A DNA stretch of 38,184 bases. Source: Isohypsibius dastychi. Taxonomy: Eukaryota > Tardigrada > Eutardigrada > Parachela > Isohypsibiidae. Shown here piece by piece: positions 1-10,408 of the stretch. The stretch is from assembly GCA_034696485.1 (NCBI GenBank), contig JAQIWT010000081.1, forward strand, positions 1 through 38,184, in the 5' to 3' direction. The notes beneath the pieces are model-generated. The model did no database searches and was not told the DNA's origin. It saw only the letters and a list, made by a program, of their open reading frames with translations. Numbering within the stretch: the first letter of the stretch is position 1; each line of letters begins with the position of its first letter. Made by a program: the position numbers and the translations under genes.

Positions 1-882
1 CGTACTTGACCAGTGAACCGAAATAGAAGGCATTTTGCATGTATCGGGGTGTGCCGAAATAGCCGTCGTTCATGGTATCTTACGAGCACTGCGCAATTCC
101 TCCCACAGCATCAACACTTCAGCAACTTGGTTGTGGGTGTACTTCCGATACTTCTTCTCATGAGAAGATGGAACAGATTTACAAGGAGTTTTAGGTAGAG
201 GCATGTTTGTCAAGAAATCAGATGATACTTTGATTCAAAAAACACATTAGTTTGAAATGCGGTTGCGCGGGTATCTTAGGCAAGTTGGGCAGGCGGACTA
301 AGATCGGTGTAGAAATACATGCCCGGGTCAACCGGTTTTATTTTCCTAAATCAAGGCAGGGGGTGCCCAATTTCACGAGAGGACGGAGTATGCTCTTTTC
401 TATAAAGAAAAGATTTGAACATGATGATCAGTGATGGATGTCAGTTTCAAATCACCAAATGGGCTAAAACTTCTGGACTTTGAGGTGGATCCAAAATAAG
501 TTGCTGTCCTGGTCTCTCATTAATTTCTGTTTGAGCAACTTGAAATGATTCTCGACGATTCCTAATACAGCAAAAGCAAATACAAAAGACCATAATGTGA
601 GATGATCGCATTCACCCATAAACCTGTAACTGGACAACATGAATGCACACGAGCCGAGGACAGTCTTCCAGTAAGTTCAACGTGCGAGGTGCGATTTTGA
701 AACTTGGATTGTCTGAATCGGTTTATTGAAAACGAGGGAATTCCGGATAATTTCAAGATTTTTTGATCCACATGGCATGGTATCAAAATAATTCTTAAAT
801 TGCTTATAAATAACAACCTTCAATAATTCCAAAATTTGGAGCTTTGTCAACCGCTGTCGGGGTTATTGGCCTGGCCTTCTGC
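1..882. other. Intergenic, no gene recognised
   Basis: Only short unconvincing open frames are present (for example 252-434 plus and 562-816 minus). None shows a recognisable domain or fits splice signals into a longer reading frame. I see nothing else in this stretch. Confidence 0.5.
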
Positions 883-1147
883 TTCTGTATATCGTGCATT
901 TCAAAAGGTACTGTGGTTCGAGGTCTATAGGGGGCAGTCGTATGACGTCGCATGCCCATCCAATTGGTCGATCCAGGCACCAATGAAGATTGAGCACTTT
1001 GTTGGCCAATCCGTGTTCTCTCCCGTTTCATTGGTTTCAAAGCAACCAAATTCCATTGGTCGGTTCGATTCAAAGCACTGACGTCAAACGACCGCCCACC
1101 AAATTGTCGAACCGCAGTACCTTTTGAAATGCACGATACGCACAGAA
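883..1147. repeat. MITE-like element with long imperfect terminal inverted repeats
   Basis: The left end (883-925, beginning TTCTGTATATCGTGCATTTC) is closely matched by the reverse complement of the right end (1103-1147, TTCTGTGCGTATCGTGCATT). The match continues inward through AAAAGGTACTGYGGTTCGA and, with gaps, through GGGCAGTCGTATGACGTC on the left against GGGCGGTCGTTTGACGTC from the right. The whole 265-bp unit is therefore close to a long imperfect hairpin and contains no coding frame. This structure is typical of non-autonomous DNA transposons. No clear target-site duplication is visible. Confidence 0.6.
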
Positions 1148-1424
1148 CATCGTCACAAGCGCAACTTGAATCTCATTCTGCAATGTCCGTTCCAAAAAGC
1201 TCGAAGTTATGTGTGATCAACTACAGTAAGCTTGCTCAGTGTTTTTGTCCCGTAAGATATAACGGGGCCCATTTCGCGACACAAGATGTCCAGCATTTTA
1301 TTCATTAGCCGTTGCTTTTTTTGTGGTAAGAACGGTCTCGTGTTCTTCGTAAAGCGGATCGATGTTTTTGGAGAATACTTCATGTGTTTAAATTCAGTTT
1401 TAAACCCGTGGATAATTTAATACG

Positions 1425-1430
1425 TTTATT
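1425..1430 (-). other. Candidate poly(A) signal of the hydroxylase gene
   Basis: The minus strand reads AATAAA about 250 nt downstream of the hydroxylase stop codon at 1682. This is a sensible position for 3' end formation. Confidence 0.45.
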
Positions 1431-1681
1431 ATGATTATACAGTAAGCGAAGAAGTACACAAAGCCGTCTAAGCAAGGCGTAAAATATGACGCTATGTAAG
1501 CTCGCGATGTCGTTACGTTTGACCAGGGAGACTAGAAGACCCAAACCAAAATATGGAAAATGGTGTACAGAGCATGGAATTGGTGCGTAATTGATATAAT
1601 GACAAACGTCCATAGTGCAGGTTATAGCCATTGCTTCCATCTTGCTGGCTGTCGCGAATCCATCTTCGCCAAATGTCGATT

Positions 1682-3471
1682 CTACTTCTCGAAAGCCAGT
1701 GAGCGAAATGCTTCCGAAGTTCGCTAAAATAGAACAGCTCTTCAAATTCATTATCTAAATCTTCAAAATATGCTGCCCGGCTTACTCGCAAATCGCGCAT
1801 CAACTTGGCCACTTCTTGTTTGCGGTTGAAGGTCAACATTTTACCGCTGTATGGCTCGTAGCGGGCAATAAACGGTCGGGGCATCTTGACGACCAATTCC
1901 CTGTAAAAAAATTCTTCGTTTACAACGGCTATCACATCAAACATTGTGTGCTTACGCCAGTTTCTCGCGAGCGTCTTTAATGCTCTCCACCCAGAAATAG
2001 TTGGGCTGAAATGGTGTTTCGCGAGATGAGACAAAATTAAGTGTCTCCGTGTCCAGCGGGAAGATTTTATCCTCCCGCTCAGCTTCTTCCGACAAGCAGT
2101 GCTTCAACAAACTAATTAAACAATCAACCATCAATCAATGACAAACGTCAACTACCTTCAATTCCGCAGAAGATGACAACAACGCGCCTCCCAAAGCTCG
2201 CATCCCGTTTCTCTCCTTGACCAATCCAAACTCAATGGTAAAGCGGTGCAACTGTTAGGAAATTGCTTTGAATGCACAAAAATAGTCGATTGTTTCGGGA
2301 TGCTTACGTTTGCAATCTTGTTAAGCCATTCATCAGAAACTCCAAGAGAAGCCAAGCCGACTTCTTGCGCATACTGCGCGAATTCCGGGTCCGAGTAGAG
2401 CGGCAAGTGACCAAGCACGTCGTGGCAGATATCCGGCTCAGGGCTGTATTCCGGAGAGCTGGGATGGCGGAGGTACTGGGTGACGTGGGTGACACGGAAT
2501 GCCAAGCCGTTCAGATAGTCACGAAGATTGATGAAGCCAGCCACCGGACGCAAGCGGAATCCAGTTCGGTCTGTCAAGAAAAAACGCTCGATGATTATTT
2601 TTTTTTATTTTTGATTTCCCCAAAGATAATTTATACCCATTAAAAAGTTGCAGAGTTTGTCAAGTTGGGGGACCTCCTTGTCATTGAGGCCGCACTCTTC
2701 GATCAAATCGGCCAAATTGCGGTTATGAATAGTGCAGGCGTGTGTCGGATACAAACTCAAGACGTTGCGGAAAACTGTCCCCCTGAAAAGTGATCGTATA
2801 CAAATGTGTTCGATAGGTCAGCTGGTTCACGCGTGAACATTGATGGCTGATGAAAGATTTACCAAGTGGCGTTCTCCTCAGCAGTGTATACCATCTGGGG
2901 AATGTCATGCCCACTACAACAGAAACATCTAACCGGCTGACTACAGTAAGAAGGACTTCGCGAGACTTACAATTTATAAGTGTTCGCAGCGTCGGTAAAA
3001 ACCTTGCGCCGCTTCAGATACTCCTGATCGGTAAAAGCCTGTACAAAACACGATATTGCAACGATTAACGAAGCTTTTCAAGAGCTGGTCACTCATCCAA
3101 TCAAAAGTACAAAATGACCTTTCGAAAACGCTTAAAATCATGATTTACGTAACACAAATTGGGAGATATTTCAATGGTAGAAAACGGCGCTGGTCTGAAC
3201 AGAAATTAGGGGATCTCACCGGATGATCCAGTTCTTCGAAGTTATCATCAGCATATCGACCCATTGCTTCTTCGTGATCCAGCAGTTCTTTCAGCGTTTT
3301 TGGGAACCACGGAATTTTTTTCTCTTCCTCACTTCCATTTTCCTGGTGACCTTTCAAGTTGAAGAGTGTCGGAGTCGACGAAAGTGGGCTGTCCGAAATT
3401 AACGATGTACCGGCGGGGCATTCATCCTCCTCCTCTGTTGCATGCAGTCTACTGGCAATTTCAATGACCAT
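1682..3471 (-). CDS. Biopterin-dependent aromatic amino acid hydroxylase (nine exons)
   Basis: Iron- and tetrahydrobiopterin-dependent hydroxylase of the Phe/Tyr/Trp family, the enzymes that feed catecholamine or serotonin synthesis or tyrosine formation. Exons (minus): 3220-3471, 2971-3038, 2863-2913, 2637-2782, 2308-2570, 2156-2251, 1956-2101, 1786-1900, 1682-1723. Phases join without a break, giving 392 residues. Visible landmarks are IPWFPK (53-58), GHDIP (108-112), YPTHAC (135-140), [11 protein letters not shown] (174-184), [14 protein letters not shown] (216-229) and FTIEFGL (264-270). The metal ligands are His222, His227 and Glu267, at a constant offset of 63 from human PAH His285/His290/Glu330. 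The C-terminus ends [11 protein letters not shown]. The N-terminal 52 residues are acidic and show no ACT regulatory domain, so the protein is shorter than PAH (452) or TH (about 500). Glu320 sits where TH has Asp and PAH has Val, which hints at a tyrosine-hydroxylase-like enzyme. Subtype is not certain, and an upstream exon could have been missed. The start is the in-frame ATG at 3471. Confidence 0.9.
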
Positions 3472-3901
3472 TTTCGAAGAAATTCGGTAATAAAAAACGG
3501 GATGTAACGTAGGTTCAGTTGACTGGTTTATAAAACGTTGATGTGTCGAATTATGTGATACTATGTGTCGAAAATCGCTTTTTATTCGCAACCAATCATT
3601 GCCTTAAATAGTCGTAAATCTGTTTTCAAGTCGTAAAAAATTGCGATGAATGACACATCCAAACAGAAATTACAGAAAAATGTACCCAGCGTGCCTTGAT
3701 CACGAGACCTGCTGCCCAATGCCCGGAATTTGGCGTTAAATTTTTTTGTTGTCTCGCAGTAAATTTTCGGTTGTGACAGCCGTTGTCGTTTTTTGACAAA
3801 ACATTTGACGCGAAGCACAAAAGGACAGCCGCCAAAGTGTCGAATAATGTGTTTCAAAATAAATGAGTAAAAAAGTCAGTTGTTTACGCAGCAACAACGT
3901 A

Positions 3902-3920
3902 ACAGGTACGAAGTACCTGT
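3902..3920. repeat. Short perfect hairpin
   Basis: ACAGGTAC and GTACCTGT form an 8-bp stem around a GAA loop. A related CAGGTACC follows at about 3946. No function is evident. Confidence 0.5.
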
Positions 3921-4814
3921 ACTTGGATCACATGAAAATCGTACCAGGTACCAAAATGTTGATACTTGTTAAATTTTGAAACCACGTAGAGATCCTGATA
4001 ATCCCATCTCTATTCCTGATTATCAAAAGGCACCACAATGCATATCGTTCTTTGAATTGGATATCGTGTTCAAGTTCGAGAATTCAGATTTCTGAGTCGA
4101 TTGCGCATTTCGTTCATTTCGACTCTTTTTGCAGTTTTTGGCGAATATCGATCGCTTTGCTCAAAACTTCAACGAGTTTTGGCAGGGGGTACACCAGAGT
4201 AGAGCTCAGTGAGACTTTGCAAACAATTCACAGTAGCTCTTGTTTTTACACTACCGAGACCATTTCAGAGTCTCATGGCCGGTGTAGTGCAATTGCGTCG
4301 TGACTAATTAGTACTGAACAAAGTACAGGCAACCAAAAGGTCATCACAGAGAGTAATGGCCAAAAAAGGACGAAATATCCCTCTTGTTGAATCTCATCTA
4401 GCACTGCGCAAGGACGGCAGGGTTGGACTAGTTTTTCCAACAACTGGTGAGTCAACTGAAAACGCTGATCTGTTTTCATATTCCAAACTTCTAGATTTGA
4501 ATGTGAGTATCATCGAAAACTTAAATGCCCAAGTTCTGCGGACTTTGATAACCAGATGATGCAAGACCTTGGGTGGAAGATCTTGGAAGCTTCTTTGATT
4601 TCGCTCATCTGTTCTGTTCAATCTGTTCACCACGAGCAACTCCATATGGTGAAATATTCTATTTGTAAAATACCGCGACGAATTACAAATTATAAAGAAA
4701 GCTCGTGATGGTATGTCATTGTTTTTCCTATTCTGGATCAGTCTTATTCATTGAAGACATGTTTGGGCTGTACGATTACCATTAAATAGAGACTAGTAAC
4801 CGTTTTTTGAGAGA

Positions 4815-5045
4815 CCAAGCTGCAATTACATGGGAGGAAACATCGAACATTCTGAAAAAATATCACATATCAATTCGTTATTTGAGATGATGCCAGGACA
4901 CTATAATTTCTATTACAGGGACTTGTTTTGGCAGAAATATTCAGTTCAAAATTGGGTCCGGCCGATATAACCTTTCACCGCATTGAGACAATCAGCAAAA
5001 TTAAAGGTTCACTGAAGAACCTTTTGAGACACGTTCAACCACCAT
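4815..5045 (+). repeat. Diverged repeat, copy 1 (paired with 7690-7920)
   Basis: The plus strand from 4815 (GCTGCAATTACATGGGAGGA...) aligns over roughly 230 bp with the minus strand of 7920-7690 (GCTGCAATTACATGGGAGGG...). Shared blocks include CGTTATTTGAG, CCGATATAA and GAACSTTTTGAGA. Reading frames are interrupted in both copies and the best-matching frame changes along the alignment. The pair is therefore either a dispersed repeat or two relics of a duplicated gene. The translated block DITFHRIETISKIKG... / DIIIHHLQTCTEKQD... is similar in both, followed by LLRHVQ or VLRYVQ. Confidence 0.5.
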
Positions 5046-6995
5046 TTTACGGAGGTTTCATGTGGCTTACTGGTATATGTTGAAGGGTTTAAATCGAGCT
5101 GGGACTTTTCAGTTTTCTACCGCAACACCAAACAATTCAAGGGCACTTTCCACATAAGAGAAAATACAATGTAATTTCAATATATGCAACGTGATAGATG
5201 TATTATTGTAATCATATTGACTCAGCGGAATGCGTAGTTCCCCGAAACGCCATTGTAAATGATTGTTTACACGTTTGTAACCTGCTTGTTACGATTTCAA
5301 GCTAAAAAATGGTCATCATTTGTCACGTCGTTAATCAAACATAGCACTTCCATTCATTCTCTCGGAAATATGCCCGTGACTCGAGCCTAGATTCCTTAAA
5401 CGTCTTCTTCAATGCAATATCCTCGTGATTACCCGGCTCAATCTCAATTGGCTATATCACGTTAGGGTATGCGAGTTAATCGCGAGAACAGAGTAGACAT
5501 GTCTTAATGTCAACCGGTTTTCTGTTGAAATGATTCGACCGTGCGTACGCTGCGCAGATAATATCTCGTGCCTGGATACCTGATATTGCGCCCAATTTTC
5601 TTGCGAATCTATGATGTAGGGGTTTTGATTGAGTGCATTGAGTCAAACCACAACTGGATAAAAGCCTGCTCTGATCAGCATTGAACGGAGCTAACTAGGT
5701 TTAAAGCCGGTCTAGACCAAAAGAGAAAAGTATTATTTCTGAAAGAATACGATTCTTGCGAAATTATCTGTTGAGCACTGACCGATGTCTACTTTTCAGT
5801 GAAAACTGATGTTTCAACAAGGCAGATGACGAGAATTTCAGAATTACTAATTATTGGTTGGAATTTTATTGTTTTGTAGACTTCATCCAGATTTCTGAGT
5901 TAGCACTTTTACTGTGACGGGGTGATCCTCTACCAGTTTTCTTTGAAAACATCCGTAAAATAACGAATTCCAAAGAAATTCGGAATGGCATGGTGGTCTT
6001 GGATTTCAAAATTTTGAATTGATTGGGTCAGCAAAGTCCGAGCATTCAATTGAGGTAATTATTTGAGCAGTTGATAGTTTGGTTGCAAGAACCAAGTCCT
6101 ATAGCTTGATGCACCAGGGTGAAATCAACAACGAAATACAAAAGTTGAGTTAAAAATAGCTTATGCAACCCGCTCGTGATACTCACGTCAACTGGATGCT
6201 CTAATGGTTTTCAGATTTCAGGGCTTAGCTAGAGACTCTATTTCTCCAAGAAGGCCCCGGGTTCATTACAGTGGAAGGGTCATGCGACGAAAATCATTGA
6301 CCGCTGATAAGTTGCCATCGATTCCCTCAAAACCTTGTTGCCCTTGAGTTCATCGAACTCCCATTTATCTTCAAAATAGAACTTTGTGTACTGTCATTGA
6401 TCTTGAAATTCGGTTTTCACACAAAATCGTTCAGCGGATTTGCAAAAATGCGTTCTGAATAATAACTGCATGATCTAGGACTTGTATGATGTTCAAGATG
6501 TTCACTCTTCAGTCTGATGAGGCGGCTGATTTTCAGACACCTCTGAGACGCACGCAATTCGCTTGTTAGTCACCGATACCGTTTCAGATGCCAGATTGAT
6601 GACCTGCCGAACGACTGGAAAATAGGATCTACATAAGTAGAAATATCTTCCGTTTTCTGCAAATTACAGGAACCTTGATGCAAGTGAAAACTAACGAGTG
6701 ATTCTTAATTATAATTATACACAATTGCCCATGTTTTTTTCGGGGAGAAGGCGTTTGATGGTATCGAATTCCACATACGAAATTATCATAACCCCTATAA
6801 GCTTTGTGAAACTATTCTGGCACTTCGGCGCATTTTGATACCTTCAGCACGTGAAATCCATTTGACAAGCTGTGACTGTGCAGCGTGTTAATTTGTCTCG
6901 GAACAAAATCCGCTATTTAAGAAGCATTCTGAAAATGACCGACCTCATTTGTTGTGTCTAGCGGGTGTCTGACAATTCACTCTTACTACAGTACA

Positions 6996-7433
6996 ATGGC
7001 TCGATTTGGTAAGTCTGTGATCGCTTATACATTCCCGCTTTCTTTTATTCTCCGGTGTCATTCTTCAGTGACCTTTATCGGTGTCATGCTTTGCTGCATC
7101 ATAGTGTCTGCAAACAAGTGGGCAATGACCGCAAAGGTAAAGAAGAGTTGTGATATGATGTGTAGTTGGACCTGCGAAAACGTCTGTGGAACTCCGCACT
7201 TTTACGTATGCTGCGCGGGTCTACGCACAAGTTCGACCGACGCACTCAGGTTTCGAAATGATTTATTTGCGAATGATTTTCAGAACGCGACATTCCACAC
7301 AGTTTGTTGCCCTTTGGAAACAAGCTGTTTGCAAAACGAAAAGAAAATCTTACAGGGCGACCTTTCGTTCGACCACGCGACGAACGGTATCGACAAAGCT
7401 GGCTACCGCGCATGGCGGGATTCGGCTGACTGA
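6996..7433 (+). CDS. Small secreted cysteine-rich protein
   Basis: Two exons, 6996-7008 and 7069-7433, joined in phase give 125 residues. The ATG lies 5 nt after a TTACTACAG acceptor, a likely trans-splice site. The N-terminus MARFVTFIGVMLCCIIVSA is a good signal peptide. The mature part has nine cysteines: four spaced every fourth residue (32, 36, 40, 44), then CC at 52-53, CC at 84-85 and C91. A possible N-glycosylation site (NAT) is at 77-79. The tail after residue 92 is polar. I do not recognise the fold; the pattern fits a disulfide-stabilised extracellular peptide, but no function should be assumed. A 39-nt stretch at 7247-7285 has GT...TTTTCAG ends and, if spliced, would switch the frame to a basic tail; I prefer the unspliced form because it keeps the later cysteines. 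Confidence 0.55.
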   Translation: MARFGKSVIAYTFPLSFILRCHSSVTFIGVMLCCIIVSANKWAMTAKVKKSCDMMCSWTCENVCGTPHFYVCCAGLRTSSTDALRFRNDLFANDFQNATFHTVCCPLETSCLQNEKKILQGDLSFDHATNGIDKAGYRAWRDSAD

Positions 7434-7689
7434 ACCAAAAGCAATAATTGTGCTGACTCAATATTATCACAATATCACTTGAAATATAGTTACATCATGT
7501 CTCATTTGATTGTCGAAAGTATAGTTTGCGATCCACAAGGCAGATATCTGTTCAAAATTCTAAGCTCGATTTGTACATTTTCAATCATTCTCACTTGGTC
7601 CGCAAAATCTATAATGCCGGGTAAAACATACGACACAAAACTGAGTCCATATCACTACCGTTGTGAACTGTACGTATCTCAAAACGTTC

Positions 7690-7920
7690 CTCAGATAATC
7701 TTGCTTTTCGGTACATGTCTGAAGGTGGTGAATGATTATATCGGTCAGGTACAAACTCACATCGTATATTTCAATTTTAAACTGAGTGGTCTCTCCCAAG
7801 GATGCCTTCGTATAGAGAGCCAACTGAATCCTTCATTTCCGTAGGATTTTCTCCTCAAATAACGCCTAACGTGTGACATTTTCCGGAATGTTCGCTGTTC
7901 CCTCCCATGTAATTGCAGCC
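7690..7920 (-). repeat. Diverged repeat, copy 2 (paired with 4815-5045)
   Basis: Inverted counterpart of the copy at 4815-5045. The minus strand carries GCTGCAATTACATGGGAGGG near 7920 and a frame reading DIIIHHLQTCTEKQDYLRN near 7735-7680. Open frames of 80-121 codons on both strands (7479-8089) overlap here without splice support, so I do not call a gene. Confidence 0.5.
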
Positions 7921-8428
7921 TTGACTCCGAATTCATAAACCAGGGATACCAAGCGTTTTCAAAGAACCACAAGCCTCGAGTTTGATTGATTATCTGGTTC
8001 CTGGATGACTTGCAGATATAGAAAAACACCCACTCACGTTTCCAACCAGCAGAGAATAAGCCATTTTGCATGAACTTAAACCTCCACAATGAAAAACTAA
8101 AAAAGACGCAAGTAAGCTTGGTACATGTCCCACTCTTGGAATGATTCGAATCACCAAAATAAAACCAAATAGTTTATGAGTTATTCACCAAGTGTTCATA
8201 TTAAGGTCTTCGAGGTCCGTTCACAGTTGTTACGGACACTGCTCATAACGTGTAATTTCGACGCAAGGGACCTACTGCTGTTCATTCACAACTGCAAACC
8301 AGCACGACTATAGAATGTCATGGCAACACTTCATTCAATAAAAAGCCGTCCACCAATCTTTTTAACATGCTTTGATCTCACAACATTCTTCAGGCCTATC
8401 AGAGCACGTCATCTAACTAACTTCCACA

Positions 8429-9048
8429 ATGTCCAGCGCTGGTGATCCACCTCCCAGTGAACATAACGTCGTAATAGGAGGTAGAGCATTCTGAATCTCA
8501 CTGAATCGCTGTTCTTAACAATGTTTCGCATTGTAGGAACAATTTCTCAAATGCGCGGATTGAGCCTCAGCGACAGTGATTTGTCAAACGCCAAAGACGA
8601 CATGGAGCAACAACTAGCTTATAACTACATGGTGCTGCAAATGACCAGCAGTACCGAAAAGACGGACGAGCTCCTCTACCGCTATATCAACAACCTGACC
8701 CGATTCAGTGGAGTTCAGCTTCCCCCTTATATGGTTAGGGCTCTGCACGAAGTCTCTTCGATAGCAAAAGAGACTGAAAATAACGAGTTTGATACTTTCA
8801 TGGATGGAATGAAGTCCAAGATGGCGGAGAAAGACTCTCGACAGGATCCTGCGAAATTCTACGACCATCTTGGACTTAATTTGTGCCATGTTGGAACGAT
8901 GCTTAGAACTATGGGAGCTTTGCTATTGGAGAGCAAAGAACGGGAAGATTCTGACACGAAAGAACATGTTGAAAACGAAGATCTCACTAAGCCGACAAAA
9001 CCTTCTCCGAAAACCGAGCCAAAAACCAAGAAACCACTTCTAAAATGA
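8429..9048 (+). CDS. Uncharacterised 187-residue protein
   Basis: Exons 8429-8480 and 8537-9048 join in phase across a 56-nt intron (GTAGAG...TTGTAG). A CATTCTTCAG acceptor at 8393/8394, 35 nt before the ATG, suggests trans-splicing. The protein begins MSSAGDPPPSEHNVVIGG, has no signal peptide or membrane segment, and is predicted to be largely helical. The middle section contains LLYRYINNLTRFSGVQLPPY and FYDHLGLNLCHVGTMLRTMG. The C-terminal 45 residues are charged and low in complexity, ending in a Lys/Pro/Thr-rich tail (KPTKPSPKTEPKTKKPLLK). I recognise no family. The start is supported by the acceptor spacing and by the clean exon joint. A poly(A) signal lies about 250 nt beyond the stop. 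Confidence 0.65.
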
Positions 9049-9183
9049 AAGATGGACCACGTTGCGTAGTTCTGAGGATCAAATCTATCGTTGTTGATCA
9101 TTTTTACGCCTGTTTTCAAGATTCATGTTCGTTTGGGTGTTGGTTGGTTTGGTTGTCTTTTTTTACCATCCTTTTTTGGGGAG

Positions 9184-9206
9184 CCCCCCCTCCCCCCCCC
9201 CCCCCC
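9184..9206. repeat. Poly-C tract (C7-T-C15)
   Basis: An interrupted homopolymer of C in the 3' flank of the 187-residue protein gene. It is one of three long C runs in the window. Confidence 0.95.
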
Positions 9207-9299
9207 TAGACTATATGAAGTGAGATCTGTGGTAATCTGATTTCAGAAACACAATATATTTCAACATTACTGATAGGAATCGAATGATGTAAGGGGACA

Positions 9300-9305
9300 A
9301 ATAAA
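9300..9305 (+). other. Candidate poly(A) signal
   Basis: AATAAA about 250 nt after the stop codon at 9048, suitable for the uncharacterised 187-residue protein gene. Confidence 0.4.
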
Positions 9306-9582
9306 CAGAAGATCTATCGCTCTTTGTTGCTGAATCAGTCCTCACCTGAATCAATTAGTGTGCTCATTTCAGCTCTCGAAATCGGATGGAGATGACGAGA
9401 TGTACATGAATTAATGTATAGTGAAGCTGGTCTGCATTTAAAGTTTGGGGCTATTCCATTCCAGGAATTACTGATTTCAGGTTGGCCTATTGTCTTCTGC
9501 CTGCCTGTAACAGGATATGAGCCTTTCACTCCATGATGCTGGCTGCCTATGACCAGTTCGAACCTTTATTCGTGCGACTTCG

Positions 9583-9987
9583 ATGGAAACCATAACATGT
9601 CATAATATACTCTCATCTATTTTCTGTTTGTGCCTTACCTTGTCTGGCCCGAGCGATTTACGGGAAGATTTATGCAGGGACAACACACGCCACATTTGTT
9701 TTCTGGACGCTGGATTTACTAATATAGTGCTGGTGCAAGGCGGCAAAGGTAAGATCTTGTTTTTTAACTACATGTAATGTGACAACAGAACATCATCATA
9801 TACAGAACGATCATTTGTCGCTACGGGGAAAACAACTTGTGTGCTGTATGTTACGAATTACTGGTCGTCGTCTGTCTGGATGCAAATGCGCCATTACAAT
9901 TTCAGACTGTTATCATTTCAGAATCTGCTTTTTTTGGAGGTACAAATTCCTAAATTCTCCGAGGTTAGTTCAGTTGAACCCAGGTGA
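9583..9987 (+). CDS. Possible small secreted protein (two exons)
   Basis: Exons 9583-9748 and 9806-9987 join in phase across a 57-nt intron with GTAAGA and ATACAG ends, giving 115 residues. The first 22 residues (METITCHNILSSIFCLCLTL) are hydrophobic enough to act as a signal peptide. The rest contains three cysteines (31, 39 and one in TTCVLY) and is rich in alternating hydrophobic residues such as FTNIVLV and TTCVLYVTNYW, which suggests beta structure. No family is recognised. A TTTCAG acceptor at 9480 lies about 100 nt upstream, with other ATG codons in between, so the start and the gene itself are uncertain. Confidence 0.35.
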
Positions 9988-10408
9988 CGCTAATTCTGAG
10001 TGTTGACTTACGCGAGGGAATTAGGATTGTATTGTGACAATATTCGCGTGACCCTTAGTTAGGATTATGATGTTTTGGAGATACAGACCTCCGTATGACC
10101 TCATTCCGAGTGTAAAAGGATGTTCTGGTAAAACGCCGTTTGTTTAAAGTAACCGCATTTTCTAAAGAAATTTGAATTTCACCCAAATGTTTCGTTGCTC
10201 ACCGAGGAACCATTTATGGTTTTGAATCGTCCGGACATCTACTATAGACAAGGACTGTGCGAGAACATCCGAAGTTTCTTATTCGCTTAACCCGTGACAA
10301 AAATATCAGTTGATTATGCAGGTATACTTAAGATATTCATCCTAATATAACCCTTGTTTTTATTGCAGGAAAATCATTGGGAATATATCGTCATTAGGCG
10401 CCTCGTCC

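Larger units (their letters stand above)
3592..6990. other. Gene-poor 3.4 kb region
   Basis: No open frame above 60 codons occurs between about 4645 and 6950, and the short frames at 3582-4640 show no family resemblance. The stretch holds a short perfect hairpin (3902-3920) and one copy of a diverged repeat (4815-5045). It may contain remains of decayed genes, but none can be named. Confidence 0.5.

Noticed and set aside
804-1081. Overlapping 81-89 codon frames on both strands
   Set aside because: They coincide with the inverted-repeat element, whose palindromic structure creates open frames on both strands.
1380-1751. 123-codon minus-strand frame at the end of the hydroxylase
   Set aside because: It runs out of frame through the last intron, last exon and 3' flank of the hydroxylase.
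2272-2643. 123-codon plus-strand frame
   Set aside because: It is the antisense shadow of the conserved catalytic exon of the hydroxylase.
7581-8089. Minus-strand frames of 80 and 110 codons as a gene
   Set aside because: They overlap in different frames, have no convincing splice sites, and the homologous copy at 4815-5045 is interrupted; treated as a repeat.
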